This document shows, one piece after another, positions 36,081-45,819 of a stretch of DNA of 64,000 bases. The position numbers and the translations under genes are program-made. Every line of letters begins with the position of its first letter. Within the stretch, counting starts at the first letter, position 1. Source of the DNA: Anseongella ginsenosidimutans (lineage in GTDB: Bacteria > Bacteroidota > Bacteroidia > Sphingobacteriales > Sphingobacteriaceae); assembly GCF_008033235.1 (NCBI RefSeq), contig NZ_CP042432.1, forward strand, positions 3,720,001 through 3,784,000, written 5' to 3'. Below the pieces are notes generated by a model. That model worked only from the letters and a program-made list of their open reading frames with translations. It did not search any database and was not told the DNA's origin.

Positions 36081-36928
36081 GAAATCGAAAGAAAACGGAA
36101 GAATGGTTCTTCAGAAATCTGATGTCGGCTGTCACGTATTTTATCATCCTGATCCTGCTGCTGATCATCTGGGTCGTGTTTCAAAAGGGAATTCCGGCGC
36201 TTTCCTGGGAAATGGTTTCCCAAACGCCAAAAGGCGGATTTTATTTTGGAAAGGACGGCGGTTTGCTCAATGCCATCGTGGGCTCGCTTTACCTGGCATC
36301 GGGAGCAGCCTCGCTTGCCTGGCTCATCAGTCTTCCCACGGCCCTGTTCATGAACGTGTACCTGGTAAGATATAAGAAATTCCTGACGGGGATCCGTTTT
36401 TTACTGGACGTCCTCTGGGGGATCCCGTCCATCGTATACGGCGCATTCGGCTTTGCTCTGATGATTTTTTTCAACCTTCAAACATCGCTCCTGGCCGGCA
36501 TCATCACTGTTTCGCTTTTGATCGCTCCCATTATGATAAGAGCCATGGATGAAGTACTCAAAACCATTCCTATGGGTTTGCTTGAAACCGCTTATTCACT
36601 GGGATCCACGAGAACGGAAACCGCCTTTGTCATTTTCTTCCGGCAGGCCCTGCCCGGGTTTATTACCGCTTTCCTCCTTGCCTTCGGCCGGGGCATCGGT
36701 GATACCGCATCCGTATTGTTCACCGCCGGGTTTACCGATTACATTCCCGAGAACCTTTCCCAGCCAGCTGCCACGCTCCCCCTTTCGATCTTTTTCCAGC
36801 TAGGCTCGCCGATACCGGAGGTGCGGGAAAGAGCTTATGCCGCAGCCGTTATCCTAACCGTACTTATATTAATCATCAGTCTCGCAGCACGCCTGCTGCC
36901 CAGAAATTTCAAACGCAATGTCATATAA
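36077..36928 (+). CDS. pstA: Phosphate ABC transporter permease PstA
   Basis: A 283-aa permease with six helices. GIPSIVYGAFGFALMI and ETAYSLGSTRTETAFVIFFR (EAA loop) are present. It pairs with PstC. It overlaps pstC by 4 nt and pstB by 11 nt. Confidence 0.92.
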   Translation: MRNRKKTEEWFFRNLMSAVTYFIILILLLIIWVVFQKGIPALSWEMVSQTPKGGFYFGKDGGLLNAIVGSLYLASGAASLAWLISLPTALFMNVYLVRYKKFLTGIRFLLDVLWGIPSIVYGAFGFALMIFFNLQTSLLAGIITVSLLIAPIMIRAMDEVLKTIPMGLLETAYSLGSTRTETAFVIFFRQALPGFITAFLLAFGRGIGDTASVLFTAGFTDYIPENLSQPAATLPLSIFFQLGSPIPEVRERAYAAAVILTVLILIISLAARLLPRNFKRNVI

Positions 36929-37691
36929 TTTAGCACAACCGGACCCCGTCATCTCCATCAGCGGCCTGAACGTCAGAAGCGCCCGGTCGCATATTCTCAA
37001 AAATATTTCGCTTCAGATACCAAGGAATAAAGTAACCGTTCTCCTGGGCCCTTCCGGATGTGGCAAAACCACCTTATTGAAGTGCCTCAACAAGCTCACC
37101 GACCTCTATAGTGAATTAACTGTCAGCGGTCACGTATATATTGACGGGGACGATATTATTAATACCGGTCAGGATCTTTCGGCGATCCGCCAGAAAATGG
37201 GCTTGCTGTCGCAAAAGCCTTATCCGCTTCCCTTGTCCATCTTCCGGAACGTGTCCTACGGTCTAAAAATACAAGGCATCCGCGATAAAAATACTGTAAA
37301 GGCAAAAGTGGAAAAACACCTTCGGGAAGCAGGCCTGTGGGAAGAAGTAAAGGACCGCCTGGACCAGCCTGCTTCCAGGCTCTCCATTGGACAGCAGCAG
37401 CGGCTATGCCTTGCCCGGGGCCTGGCGGTGAACCCGGAGATCATTCTCGCGGACGAACCCACTTCCGCCCTCGATCCGATCTCGAGTAAAAAAATTGAAC
37501 AGCTTTTCGTGAAACTAAAAAAAGATTACACGATTGTATTGGTCACACACATTATGCAGCAAGCAAGTACACTAGCGGACCATATCGTGTTCATGTACCT
37601 GGGCGAAGTGATTGAACAGGGGACGCGGGAAGACATTTTCGAACGCCCAAAATCGCCCGTTTTGAAAGAATTCCTTGCCACGGGGCACTGA
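36918..37691 (+). CDS. pstB: Phosphate ABC transporter ATPase PstB
   Basis: A 257-aa ATPase: Walker A GPSGCGKTTLL, Walker B IILADEPTSALD, switch histidine VTHIMQQA. The ABC signature is LSIGQQQRL where most PstB have LSGGQ. It powers phosphate import on the cytoplasmic side. No phoU gene follows; the next gene is a small unknown protein 43 nt downstream. Confidence 0.93.
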   Translation: MSYNLAQPDPVISISGLNVRSARSHILKNISLQIPRNKVTVLLGPSGCGKTTLLKCLNKLTDLYSELTVSGHVYIDGDDIINTGQDLSAIRQKMGLLSQKPYPLPLSIFRNVSYGLKIQGIRDKNTVKAKVEKHLREAGLWEEVKDRLDQPASRLSIGQQQRLCLARGLAVNPEIILADEPTSALDPISSKKIEQLFVKLKKDYTIVLVTHIMQQASTLADHIVFMYLGEVIEQGTREDIFERPKSPVLKEFLATGH

Positions 37692-37734
37692 AAATTGTAT
37701 ATTTATCATCCAATTCTTAGAAAGGAGACCTAAC

Positions 37735-38022
37735 ATGCTGACGGAGAAAGTAAAAACGTACATCAGGGAGAACGTCGTAGACGCTGTCGTTTCCAACTAT
37801 GAAAAATACAAGGTTAAGCATAAACAGAAAGAACCAAAGATCAATCTTGTTTTTCTGCCTACTTTTTCTGCTCTTTTTATCCAGTTCATGCATGAGTGCA
37901 GCAATCACCTGGAAACCGTGTATTATGACCTTGTTACCCTGAGTAAATCATCCAATGACTGGGAGATATACATGGACGGCGTGCTGATCGGGAGCGGGAA
38001 ATTCGAGTATGATGATTTCTGA
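37735..38022 (+). CDS. Unknown 95-aa protein
   Basis: Start chosen at the ATG at 37735 (MLTEKVKTYIRENVVDAVVS) because AAAGGAG, a strong Shine-Dalgarno sequence rare in this window, stands 7 nt upstream. The small soluble protein has a mixed helix/strand pattern and ends DGVLIGSGKFEYDDF. No family was recognised. It may be cotranscribed with pstB. Confidence 0.65.
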   Translation: MLTEKVKTYIRENVVDAVVSNYEKYKVKHKQKEPKINLVFLPTFSALFIQFMHECSNHLETVYYDLVTLSKSSNDWEIYMDGVLIGSGKFEYDDF

Positions 38023-38062
38023 AACTTGCAAGCCTGCCGGCATTTGACGTATTTTGCCGGCG

Positions 38063-38527
38063 ATGATCGAGCTATTTACTGACGGCGCTTCCAGAGGAAA
38101 TCCGGGGCCTGGAGGCTATGGAACAATCCTGCGTGCAGGCGCGCACTACAAGGAACTTTCGCAGGGTTTTCGAAAAACCACGAATAACCGCATGGAGCTG
38201 CTGGCGGTTATTGCCGGGCTGGAGGCCCTTAAAAAAGAGAACCAGACGGTCCTTGTTTATTCCGACTCAAAATATGTGGTAGATGCCGTGGAGAAAGGCT
38301 GGCTGCGTTCCTGGTTACGCATTGACTTTAAAGGAAAGAAGAATGCGGACCTGTGGAAACGTTTTGTCGGCATTTACAGCAAACATAACGTCCGCTTTAA
38401 ATGGATTCGGGGTCACGCCGGGCATCCCGAGAATGAACGCTGCGACCAGCTGGCTGTGGCCGCAGCCTGCTCCGCTTCCCTGCTGATCGACCGGGGGTTT
38501 GAAGCGGGCCTGGCCGGGGGCAATTAA
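38063..38527 (+). CDS. rnhA: Ribonuclease HI
   Basis: 154 aa from the ATG at 38063 (MIELFTDGASRGNPG). The four catalytic acidic residues sit in FTDGASRGN (Asp), NNRMELLAVI (Glu), VYSDSKYV (Asp) and ENERCDQLA (Asp). The basic handle WLRSWLRIDFKGKKNADLW is present. It cleaves the RNA strand of RNA-DNA hybrids. A box TATTTTG lies 6 nt before the ATG. Confidence 0.95.
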   Translation: MIELFTDGASRGNPGPGGYGTILRAGAHYKELSQGFRKTTNNRMELLAVIAGLEALKKENQTVLVYSDSKYVVDAVEKGWLRSWLRIDFKGKKNADLWKRFVGIYSKHNVRFKWIRGHAGHPENERCDQLAVAAACSASLLIDRGFEAGLAGGN

Positions 38528-38555
38528 AGGACGCCCCGCGGCTGAAAAAAAATTG

Positions 38556-38563
38556 TATTTTTG
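38556..38563 (+). promoter_or_regulatory. -7 box of lgt, almost touching the start codon
   Basis: TATTTTTG matches TAnnTTTG exactly and ends 5 nt before the lgt ATG, so the mRNA would begin at or next to the start codon. Confidence 0.6.
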
Positions 38564-38568
38564 GCAAT

Positions 38569-39381
38569 ATGATCCTTAATTACGTTCACTGGAATCCCCG
38601 TCCCGAAATTGTTGACCTGGGTTTCATCGCTCCCCGCTGGTACGGCCTTTTATGGGCTACAGCATTCGTGGCCGGATATTTCGTCCTTCAGAAGATCTTT
38701 AAGAAAGAAAAAATAAGCATTGAAGTCCTTGATTCGCTGACAATTTATATGATCGTATCCACGATTGTGGGCGCAAGGCTGGGTCATTGCCTTTTTTATG
38801 ACTGGGCGTATTACAGCCAGCACCCGCTGGAGATCCTGTTCATCTGGCAGGGCGGCCTGGCCAGTCACGGGGCGGCCATTGGGATCATCACGGGCCTCTA
38901 CCTGTTTTGCAGGAAGCACCAGCGAAAATATCTTTGGGTGCTGGACCGCATTGTCATTGTGGTAGCCCTTGGCGGAGGATTTATCCGCTTGGGGAACCTG
39001 CTCAATTCCGAGATCATCGGCAAACCCACCGATGTTCCCTGGGCCTTTGTGTTTGAACGCGTGGACAACATTCCCCGTCATCCGACACCGATATATGAGG
39101 CATTATTCTGCTTCCTGCTTTTCGCCTTCCTTTTTTACTATTATAAACGCAACGCCCGTCGCCTGAAAGACGGCGTTATCTTCGCCATTTTCCTGATCGC
39201 TTTATTTGCTTTCCGCTTTTTCGTAGAGTTTTATAAAGACGTACAGGTTGCTTTCGAGCGGAACATGGAACTGAACATGGGACAATGGCTTAGCATACCT
39301 TTCGTTGCCGCAGGCATTATCCTGCTGTCAAACCGGATAAAGACTCGTCCAATTGATTACGAGGCGAATACCGCAGCATAA
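38569..39381 (+). CDS. lgt: Prolipoprotein diacylglyceryl transferase Lgt
   Basis: A 270-aa inner-membrane protein with about seven helices. The motifs [28 protein letters not shown] and RHPTPIYEA are those of Lgt, which transfers diacylglycerol from phosphatidylglycerol to the lipobox Cys. The last 65 nt overlap, tail to tail, the end of fbp on the other strand. Confidence 0.95.
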   Translation: MILNYVHWNPRPEIVDLGFIAPRWYGLLWATAFVAGYFVLQKIFKKEKISIEVLDSLTIYMIVSTIVGARLGHCLFYDWAYYSQHPLEILFIWQGGLASHGAAIGIITGLYLFCRKHQRKYLWVLDRIVIVVALGGGFIRLGNLLNSEIIGKPTDVPWAFVFERVDNIPRHPTPIYEALFCFLLFAFLFYYYKRNARRLKDGVIFAIFLIALFAFRFFVEFYKDVQVAFERNMELNMGQWLSIPFVAAGIILLSNRIKTRPIDYEANTAA

Positions 39382-40366
39382 ATTCCTCCGCCTTTTTTAC
39401 CATTGCTGAAGACCCGATAAATACCGGCGTCCGCTGATGAATAGCCGTGGCCTTTAATTCCATGATACGGCCGTAACCGTCGGAAGCGCGGCCTCCGGCC
39501 TGTTCCACGATAAAGGAAAGCGGGTTGGCTTCATAGAGCAGCCGGAGTTTTCCGCTGGGAACATGAGCGGAAGAGGGATAAATAAAAATGCCGCCTTTGA
39601 TCAGGCTCCTGTGAATATCTGCTACCGCGGAACCCACGTAGCGCGAGGTATAGGGCCGGTTACTGGCAGCATCTTCCACCTGGCAATATTTAATATATTT
39701 CTTTACTCCTTCCGGGAAATGCACATAATAACCTTCGTTCACCGAGTAAATGGTTCCCGATTCCGGCATCTTCAGATCGGGATGGGAAAGGCAAAACTCC
39801 CCGATGGAAGGATCAAGCGTAAAGCCGTTTACGCCGCAGCCTGTCGTATAAACCAACATGGTAGAAGATCCGTAAATTACATAACCGGCCGCAACCTGCC
39901 GGATGCCGGGCTGCAGCACATCGTCCGGGCTGACCGGAACATCGGTTGACCGGCGCCGGTACACAGAGAAGATAGTGCCTACTGAGACGTTCACATCAAT
40001 ATTGGAGGAACCGTCCAGCGGATCAATGGCCACAATGTATTTCGCTTCGCTGGAAATTTCCGAATCAATATAGATGAGTTCTTCATTCTCTTCGGAAGCG
40101 ATCATGCAGCATTCTCCGCCGCTTTTAAGGGCCGAAATAAACTGTTCATTCGCATAAATATCCAGTTTTTTTACCTTTTCGCCCTGCACGTTGGTACCTC
40201 CGGTCTCTCCCAGGATATCCACAAGCCCGGCCTTATTGACTTCTCTGTTTACGATCTTGGAAGCAATGCCGATATCCCGCAGCAACCTTGACAGCTCGCC
40301 CTTCGCATAGGGAAAATCGGCCTGGCGTTCAATAATGAACTGCCCTAATGTGGTAACTTTTGACAT
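39317..40366 (-). CDS. fbp: Fructose-1,6-bisphosphatase class I
   Basis: A 349-aa protein. [20 protein letters not shown] is the metal-binding signature, and [22 protein letters not shown] the family's C-terminal active-site motif. It produces fructose 6-phosphate in gluconeogenesis. The 3' end overlaps lgt by 65 nt with no terminator between the genes. Confidence 0.95.
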   Translation of the reverse strand: MSKVTTLGQFIIERQADFPYAKGELSRLLRDIGIASKIVNREVNKAGLVDILGETGGTNVQGEKVKKLDIYANEQFISALKSGGECCMIASEENEELIYIDSEISSEAKYIVAIDPLDGSSNIDVNVSVGTIFSVYRRRSTDVPVSPDDVLQPGIRQVAAGYVIYGSSTMLVYTTGCGVNGFTLDPSIGEFCLSHPDLKMPESGTIYSVNEGYYVHFPEGVKKYIKYCQVEDAASNRPYTSRYVGSAVADIHRSLIKGGIFIYPSSAHVPSGKLRLLYEANPLSFIVEQAGGRASDGYGRIMELKATAIHQRTPVFIGSSAMVKKAEEFMLRYSPRNQLDESLSGLTAG

Positions 40367-40408
40367 TTGGTTTTATTGATTGGTGGTGGGCGAAAATTAG
40401 GAAAAATT

Positions 40409-40900
40409 TTATGTCTTGAGCAACTCAATTACCTCCAGATCATGAATTCGTGTACCGCTCACAGAAAAACGGGTAATTGTGCGTACTTTATGAAAGCCTT
40501 CCTTGCCTGCCGCCCCCGGATTTATATGAAGGAGCCCCAGTTGCTTGTCGTGAATAACTTTCAGAATATGCGAATGCCCGGAGATAAATAAACCGGGCCG
40601 TTCCTCCTTCAGTGACAATCCTACTCCCGGCGCATACCTTCCCGGGTACCCGCCGATATGTTTCATCACTACTTTCAGCTCTTCACAGAAAAAGATGGCT
40701 GTTTCCGGATAAGCTGCGCGAAGGTCCGCCCCATCGATATTTCCAAATACTCCTCTCAGCGGTTTGAAGGCTGCAAGTTCATCGGCCAGGCGGATGTTCC
40801 CGAAGTCGCCCGCATGCCATATTTCATCACATGCTTCAAAATGGGTAAAAATAGCCGGGTCTAAATAGCTGTGTGTATCCGATAATAAGCCAATTCGCAT
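40409..40900 (-). CDS. YfcE/MJ0936-type metallophosphoesterase
   Basis: A 163-aa protein with the calcineurin-like order of metal ligands: LLSDTHS, IWHAGDFG, GVFGNID and SGHSH with INPGA. Such small phosphodiesterases act on phosphodiesters, the natural substrate being unknown. It begins 10 nt after the end of trmN6 on the same strand. Confidence 0.9.
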   Translation of the reverse strand: MRIGLLSDTHSYLDPAIFTHFEACDEIWHAGDFGNIRLADELAAFKPLRGVFGNIDGADLRAAYPETAIFFCEELKVVMKHIGGYPGRYAPGVGLSLKEERPGLFISGHSHILKVIHDKQLGLLHINPGAAGKEGFHKVRTITRFSVSGTRIHDLEVIELLKT

Positions 40901-40910
40901 TCAAATAATA

Positions 40911-41645
40911 TTATAGATTTAAATAATAAGGTTTTACCAATGCAGCAAAATCCTGTGTGTACCGCCCCTCCCTTTCATAAATAACCAGCTCTTTTTCAAG
41001 CGGCTGCGTCTTAGTTTTCCCAAAGGTAAGCAATCGCCTGATGGCCTTTTCGCCGGGTTTCGAGCGAATGGTCAGTCCCTGCTGCAGATACAGGTTTTCT
41101 TCGCCGGCCATTAGCAGCAGGTCTTTCTCCGCACCGGCCGGAAGGATCAGGCAGCACCTGCCCCAGGGTTGGAGCAGCCGCATGCTTCCATTTACCAGTT
41201 CGCGGTAAAATTCGTTGCTGCCGTGCCGCGCCAGGGCTTTTTCTTCCTTTACCGGTTTTAGCGAGTTCCGAAAATAAGGAGGATTACTGGCAATGAGATC
41301 ATATTTCTTATCGCAGGAACGGTAAAAATCACGAAAGTCGGCGTGAATTACCTGGATGCGTTCCGCCCAGTCCGAGCGGGCAACGTTTTCCGCAGCCTGG
41401 CCCGCCGCCGCTTCTTCAATTTCTACCGCATCTATTTGCGCGGCGCTTCTCTGCGCCAGCATGAGGGCGACCAACCCGGTGCCCGTCCCGATATCCAGGA
41501 TATTGCCCCCGGCCACGGAAAGGCCCGGTTCCCCGGAAAATGTTCCGGCGAGCGCGCCCAGCAACACTCCGTCCGTTCCTACTTTCATGGCACAACGATC
41601 CTGCTCAATGATAAACTGCTTGAAACGGAACCAGGAGTTAGCCAT
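40911..41645 (-). CDS. trmN6: tRNA1(Val) (adenine37-N6)-methyltransferase TrmN6
   Basis: A 244-aa SAM-dependent methyltransferase. FKQFIIEQDRCAMKVGTDGV at the N-terminus, ILDIGTGTGLVALMLAQR (SAM loop) and the catalytic SNPPYF are the family marks. It methylates A37 of tRNA-Val. The length fits. Confidence 0.9.
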   Translation of the reverse strand: MANSWFRFKQFIIEQDRCAMKVGTDGVLLGALAGTFSGEPGLSVAGGNILDIGTGTGLVALMLAQRSAAQIDAVEIEEAAAGQAAENVARSDWAERIQVIHADFRDFYRSCDKKYDLIASNPPYFRNSLKPVKEEKALARHGSNEFYRELVNGSMRLLQPWGRCCLILPAGAEKDLLLMAGEENLYLQQGLTIRSKPGEKAIRRLLTFGKTKTQPLEKELVIYEREGRYTQDFAALVKPYYLNL

Positions 41646-41748
41646 AATTTAAGCGCTAATTTTTGCGTTAAAATACTGTGGAAAATGATAGATAAAAAAA
41701 TATTTTCCCTAACTTTTACACCATTTTCTATTTTGTTAATGCTGAAGC

Positions 41749-43050
41749 ATGCAAACAGCAATCGTGATCGTTACCCTGGGGCTGATCGTCTTCCTTTCCC
41801 ATTATTTCAAGGGGATCTTTAGCCGCTACACCATACCGGATGTACTCTGGCTCTTCCTGATGGGGATATGCCTGGGCCCCTGGTGGGGCATTGTAGAGCC
41901 GGAGGATTTTGGTAAGATTGGGCCTGTTTTCACCACCATTGTGCTGGTCTTCATTCTTTTCGAAAGCGGCACCGACCTGCAGTTCGATTGTCTCAAAAAA
42001 TCGCTCAAAGGCATCGCAGGCATTACTTTACTGAACTTTTTAGGGACCGTGGCCATCCTCACGCCCCTTGCCTACTATTTCATCGGCCTTCCGCTGCTGC
42101 AATCCGTTATGCTGGGCGCCATCCTGGGAGGAACATCATCCGCCGTCGTTACCACGCTGATCCGGCAATTCAAGGTGCGGCAGGAAACCTCCGCCATCCT
42201 GGTCATGGAAAGCGCATTGAGCGACGTACTCACTTTGGCTATCCCCATTGCCCTGATGCAGGCTTATCAAACCAATGCCCTGAATGTCGGTTCCATCACC
42301 GGAAAGATCATCGCCTCTTTTCTCTTTGCCATCATGGCCGGCTGCCTTGGCGCCTTTTTGTGGTCCATCCTGCTCCATTATATCCGGAACTTGCAAAACA
42401 GTATTTTTACGACCCCTGCTTTCGTTTTTGTCGTTTTCGGCATTGTGGAAATCCTCGGCTTCAGCGGCGCCATCGCAGCGCTGGCGTTCGGCATCACCCT
42501 GGGCAACGTCAAATACCTTCGCCCGCCAATTATAAAACAGTACATTGAACAGGAGCCTATTGAGCTGAACCAAACGGAGAAGAATTTTTTCAGCGAGATC
42601 GTGTTCCTGCTGCGCACCTTTTTCTTTATTTACATTGGTCTGTCCATACAGCTGGACGATATGAACCTGGTCTTGTACGGCCTCGGATTCACGCTGCTCC
42701 TCTTCCTGGTCCGCATTCCTGTTGTCAGGCTGTCTGTAAACACAAGGAAAACCCCCTTGCTTGATATTTCCCTCATGTCAACCATTATCCCAAAGGGCCT
42801 TGGCTGCGCCGTACTGGCCACGCTTCCCTACCAGGAAGGCATTCCCGGCGGACGCACCATTATGACCCTCACCTTCTCTATAATCCTCTTCTCCACGATC
42901 CTCACCACGATATTTGTATTCCTTGTAACAAAAACTAAGATGATCGCCGTGTACCGCCTGCTGCTTTCCTGGAAAAAATATCATGTCAGCGCCCACGAGG
43001 AACACGAGCCCATGAAAAAATTACATCCGAGAGAAGAAATAAGTTCCTAG
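41749..43050 (+). CDS. Cation:proton antiporter (CPA1-type)
   Basis: A 433-aa inner-membrane protein with about 12 helices and a short polar C-terminus. FESGTDLQFD, GAILGGTSSAVVTTL and ESALSDVLTL (acidic helix motif) follow the NhaP/NHE pattern. It would exchange Na+ or K+ for protons. Its specificity cannot be told. Confidence 0.85.
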   Translation: MQTAIVIVTLGLIVFLSHYFKGIFSRYTIPDVLWLFLMGICLGPWWGIVEPEDFGKIGPVFTTIVLVFILFESGTDLQFDCLKKSLKGIAGITLLNFLGTVAILTPLAYYFIGLPLLQSVMLGAILGGTSSAVVTTLIRQFKVRQETSAILVMESALSDVLTLAIPIALMQAYQTNALNVGSITGKIIASFLFAIMAGCLGAFLWSILLHYIRNLQNSIFTTPAFVFVVFGIVEILGFSGAIAALAFGITLGNVKYLRPPIIKQYIEQEPIELNQTEKNFFSEIVFLLRTFFFIYIGLSIQLDDMNLVLYGLGFTLLLFLVRIPVVRLSVNTRKTPLLDISLMSTIIPKGLGCAVLATLPYQEGIPGGRTIMTLTFSIILFSTILTTIFVFLVTKTKMIAVYRLLLSWKKYHVSAHEEHEPMKKLHPREEISS

Positions 43051-43090
43051 TATTTGCCACACTAACATGGCGCTGAAGGCCCCTGCAGCG

Positions 43091-43849
43091 CTACTTCTCT
43101 GTGGCTTCCGCCACCATTTTCTGGGATAATTCCTTTCCCAGGTAAGCATCAATAATGCGATGTACGATGTACAGAACCGGTGTGATCAGCACCGCGATCA
43201 GGAATTTATAAAAATACCCTACCGAAGCGATCGCCAGCACCCGGTCGAAGGTCCAGGCGAAATTCGGGTTCCAGTAAAAAAGGATAAATGTGACAACAAA
43301 AGAATCCACCATCTGCGACACCACCGTAGACCCCGTAGCGCGCAGCCAAAGCATGCGTTCTCCCGTGTATTTCTTGATACGGTGAAAAATACCCACATCC
43401 ACAAGCTGCCCTATCAGGAAAGCGGTAATAGAGCCGAAAATATTCCAGAGGCTCTGCCCGAATACACTATTAAACGCAAGATTCATATCGAAGCCGTTAT
43501 TTTCGGACCAAAAATCCGCCGGCTTCACCCAGATTGCCAGCCCCACTACCAAAAATGCATACCCGATCAGGAAAATTGCCAGAAACGATAAAAACTTCAC
43601 CCCTTTCTTCCCGTAATACTCATTTATAATATCGGTCATGATGAATACGATGGGCCAGTTCAGAATTCCCGCCGACATATTGAAAGAAAGGTTTTCAAAC
43701 CCGAAGATCGTCATATCCAGGGGCGGCAGCCCCAGCGTCCCCTCCACCGTAAATATTTTGATCCCGATAAATTCAGCCACGATGGCATTGGCCACAAAAA
43801 AGCATCCCAGGACGATAAACAGCCGCCCCTCTTTGGTATATATTGACAT
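43091..43849 (-). CDS. Queuosine precursor transporter (YhhQ/VUT family)
   Basis: A 252-aa protein with six hydrophobic segments. FVANAIVAEFIGIKIF, FIMTDIINEYYGKKG and GQLVDVGIFHRIKK with STVVSQMVDSFV are the VUT family motifs. It imports a queuine precursor for tRNA modification. It has its own promoter TATATTTG (43881-43888 on the minus strand), back to back with the omega-amidase promoter. Confidence 0.9.
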   Translation of the reverse strand: MSIYTKEGRLFIVLGCFFVANAIVAEFIGIKIFTVEGTLGLPPLDMTIFGFENLSFNMSAGILNWPIVFIMTDIINEYYGKKGVKFLSFLAIFLIGYAFLVVGLAIWVKPADFWSENNGFDMNLAFNSVFGQSLWNIFGSITAFLIGQLVDVGIFHRIKKYTGERMLWLRATGSTVVSQMVDSFVVTFILFYWNPNFAWTFDRVLAIASVGYFYKFLIAVLITPVLYIVHRIIDAYLGKELSQKMVAEATEK

Positions 43850-43880
43850 TTCTTTCTAGTGTTTTGATAAAGGTTCCGAC

Positions 43881-43919
43881 CAAATATACACACCCTAAGG
43901 CAGGGTTTCATTATATTTG
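43881..43919. promoter_or_regulatory. Divergent promoter pair
   Basis: Minus strand: TATATTTG at 43881-43888, 31 nt before the transporter ATG. Plus strand: TATATTTG at 43912-43919, only 5 nt before the omega-amidase ATG. A small AACCCTG/TAGGGT inverted repeat lies between them. Confidence 0.6.
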
Positions 43920-43924
43920 AACAA

Positions 43925-44698
43925 ATGGCCAATCTTCGCATTACGTTAATTCAGACTTCCCTGCACTGGGAAAACATCCCGGCCAACCTGGCTATGCTTG
44001 ATAAAAAGCTAAAGGGCCTGGAAAATACGACGGACCTGGTGATCCTTCCTGAAATGTTCAGTACCGGCTTCAGCATGCGGCCGGAAAAACTGGCGGAAGC
44101 TCCCGGCGGGCTAACCACTCAGTGGATGGCCGAAAAAGCACGTGGCCTGAATGCGGTCATCACCGGCAGCATTATTGTCCGCGACCAGGGCCGGTATTTC
44201 AACCGACTGATCTGGATGCGGCCGGACGGCGCCTGTGAAACCTATGATAAAAAGCACCTGTTCGGCCTGGGAGAGGAAACTTCATACTATACGGCAGGGA
44301 GCAAAAAGCTGATCACCGGGATAAAGGGATGGAAGGTCTGCCCCATGATCTGCTATGATCTGCGATTCCCTGCCTGGTGCCGCAATACGGAGAACTATGA
44401 TCTGTATATCAATATCGCCAACTGGCCTGAAAAGCGTGCTGAACATTGGAAAACGCTTTCGCGTGCGCGAGCCATCGAAAATCTTTGCTATGTGGCAGCC
44501 CTGAACCGGGTTGGCGATGACGGTAACGGCTTCTCCCATTCCGGCGACAGCCAGGTAATCGATCCTGCAGGAAATGTTCTTTACCAAAAAGCCTGGGAAG
44601 AAGATGTGTCCACTATTTTCCTTGAACGGGAAGTCGTCACCAAAGCAAGGCGGATGTTCCCCTTTCTCAGGGACATGGATCCCTTTGAGCTGAAGTGA
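43925..44698 (+). CDS. Nitrilase-family omega-amidase
   Basis: A 257-aa protein with the catalytic triad Glu in LPEMFSTGFSM, Lys in YDKKHLFGLG and Cys in MICYDLRFP. The full set matches YafV/Nit2 omega-amidases, which deaminate alpha-ketoglutaramate and related omega-amides. The ATG is 5 nt from the -7 box, so the mRNA may be leaderless. Confidence 0.9.
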   Translation: MANLRITLIQTSLHWENIPANLAMLDKKLKGLENTTDLVILPEMFSTGFSMRPEKLAEAPGGLTTQWMAEKARGLNAVITGSIIVRDQGRYFNRLIWMRPDGACETYDKKHLFGLGEETSYYTAGSKKLITGIKGWKVCPMICYDLRFPAWCRNTENYDLYINIANWPEKRAEHWKTLSRARAIENLCYVAALNRVGDDGNGFSHSGDSQVIDPAGNVLYQKAWEEDVSTIFLEREVVTKARRMFPFLRDMDPFELK

Positions 44699-44761
44699 CC
44701 TGAATACCTCACTTGCTTGCAGCTGCAGTACTTTGTTAAGCCTAAACTTAAAGCGCTAAAC

Positions 44762-45763
44762 TTATTCCTGGGGCAGAACGCTCACTTCCTCACTTTCATT
44801 TCGTTCCTTGAAGGCTTTGCGGGGGCGAAGGCCAAGAATGTCAAACATTTGCATGTCTTCGTTGAACTCAGGGTTGGGGGTGGTCAGCAACTTGTCGCCG
44901 GCAAAAATGGAATTGGCTCCGGCGAGGAAGCACAGGGCTTGTTCGCTTAAACCCATTTCGGTGCGGCCGGCAGAAAGGCGGACTACAGAGCCGGGCATGA
45001 TAATGCGGGCGGTGGCTACCATACGGACCATATCCTGCACGGGTACCCGGGGCTGGTTTTCCATCGGCGTCCCTTTTACGGGGACCAGGGCGTTCACGGG
45101 AACAGACTGCGGGTGTTGCGGAAGGTTCGACAAGGTATGCAGCATACCAATCCGGTCTTCGTCTGATTCGCCCATTCCGATAATGCCGCCGCTGCAAACG
45201 GTGATATTGGCTTTCCGGACATGTTCCAGGGTGTTCAGGCGGTCCTCGTACGTGCGGGTGGTGATGATCTTATCGTAGTTTTCTTCGGAAGTGTCCAGGT
45301 TATGGTTGTACGCGTATAGCCCTGCTTCGGCAAGGCGCTGCGCCTGCTCCTCATTGAGCATGCCCAGGGTGCAGCAAACTTCCATTTGCTCCTGGTTAAT
45401 GGCCTTGACCATGTCAATGACCTTGTCAAAATCACGGTTATCTCGTACCTCTCTCCAGGCGGCGCCCAGGCACATGCGGGAAGCGCCGGCTGCTTTGGCC
45501 TTACGGGCTTTTTCCAGCACTTCATCTACTTTCATCATGCCGTGAACATGAATATCGGTATGATAACGGGCCGCTTGCGGGCAATAAGCGCAATCTTCCG
45601 GGCAGCCGCCGGTTTTAACGGAAATAAGGCTGCTTATCTGGACTTCGCCTAATTCATGAAAACGGCGATGGACGTCGGCAGCCTGCAGGATCAGCTCCAG
45701 TAAGGGGGTTTGATAGATTGCCGTAATTTCTTCCCTGCTCCAGTCGTGGCGGATTTCATCCAT
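44762..45763 (-). CDS. bioB: Biotin synthase BioB
   Basis: Starts at the ATG at 45763 (MDEIRHDWSREEI), chosen because AAAGGAAA stands just upstream; the frame extends five codons further. The radical SAM motif CPEDCAYCPQ, the second cluster residues (MCLGAAWRE, EVCCTLGM, NHNLDTS) and RLSAGRTEM are all present. It inserts sulfur into dethiobiotin. About 333 aa, normal. No other bio gene is adjacent. Confidence 0.96.
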   Translation of the reverse strand: MDEIRHDWSREEITAIYQTPLLELILQAADVHRRFHELGEVQISSLISVKTGGCPEDCAYCPQAARYHTDIHVHGMMKVDEVLEKARKAKAAGASRMCLGAAWREVRDNRDFDKVIDMVKAINQEQMEVCCTLGMLNEEQAQRLAEAGLYAYNHNLDTSEENYDKIITTRTYEDRLNTLEHVRKANITVCSGGIIGMGESDEDRIGMLHTLSNLPQHPQSVPVNALVPVKGTPMENQPRVPVQDMVRMVATARIIMPGSVVRLSAGRTEMGLSEQALCFLAGANSIFAGDKLLTTPNPEFNEDMQMFDILGLRPRKAFKERNESEEVSVLPQE

Positions 45764-45819
45764 GGTATTTCCTTTCAAAACTTCCTTTCAGACGCCAATA
45801 TTAACAATTTTCAGCCGGA

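Noticed and set aside
43850-43911. preQ1-type riboswitch before the queuosine precursor transporter
   Set aside because: The mapped promoter leaves only about 25 nt of leader and no preQ1 consensus is visible.
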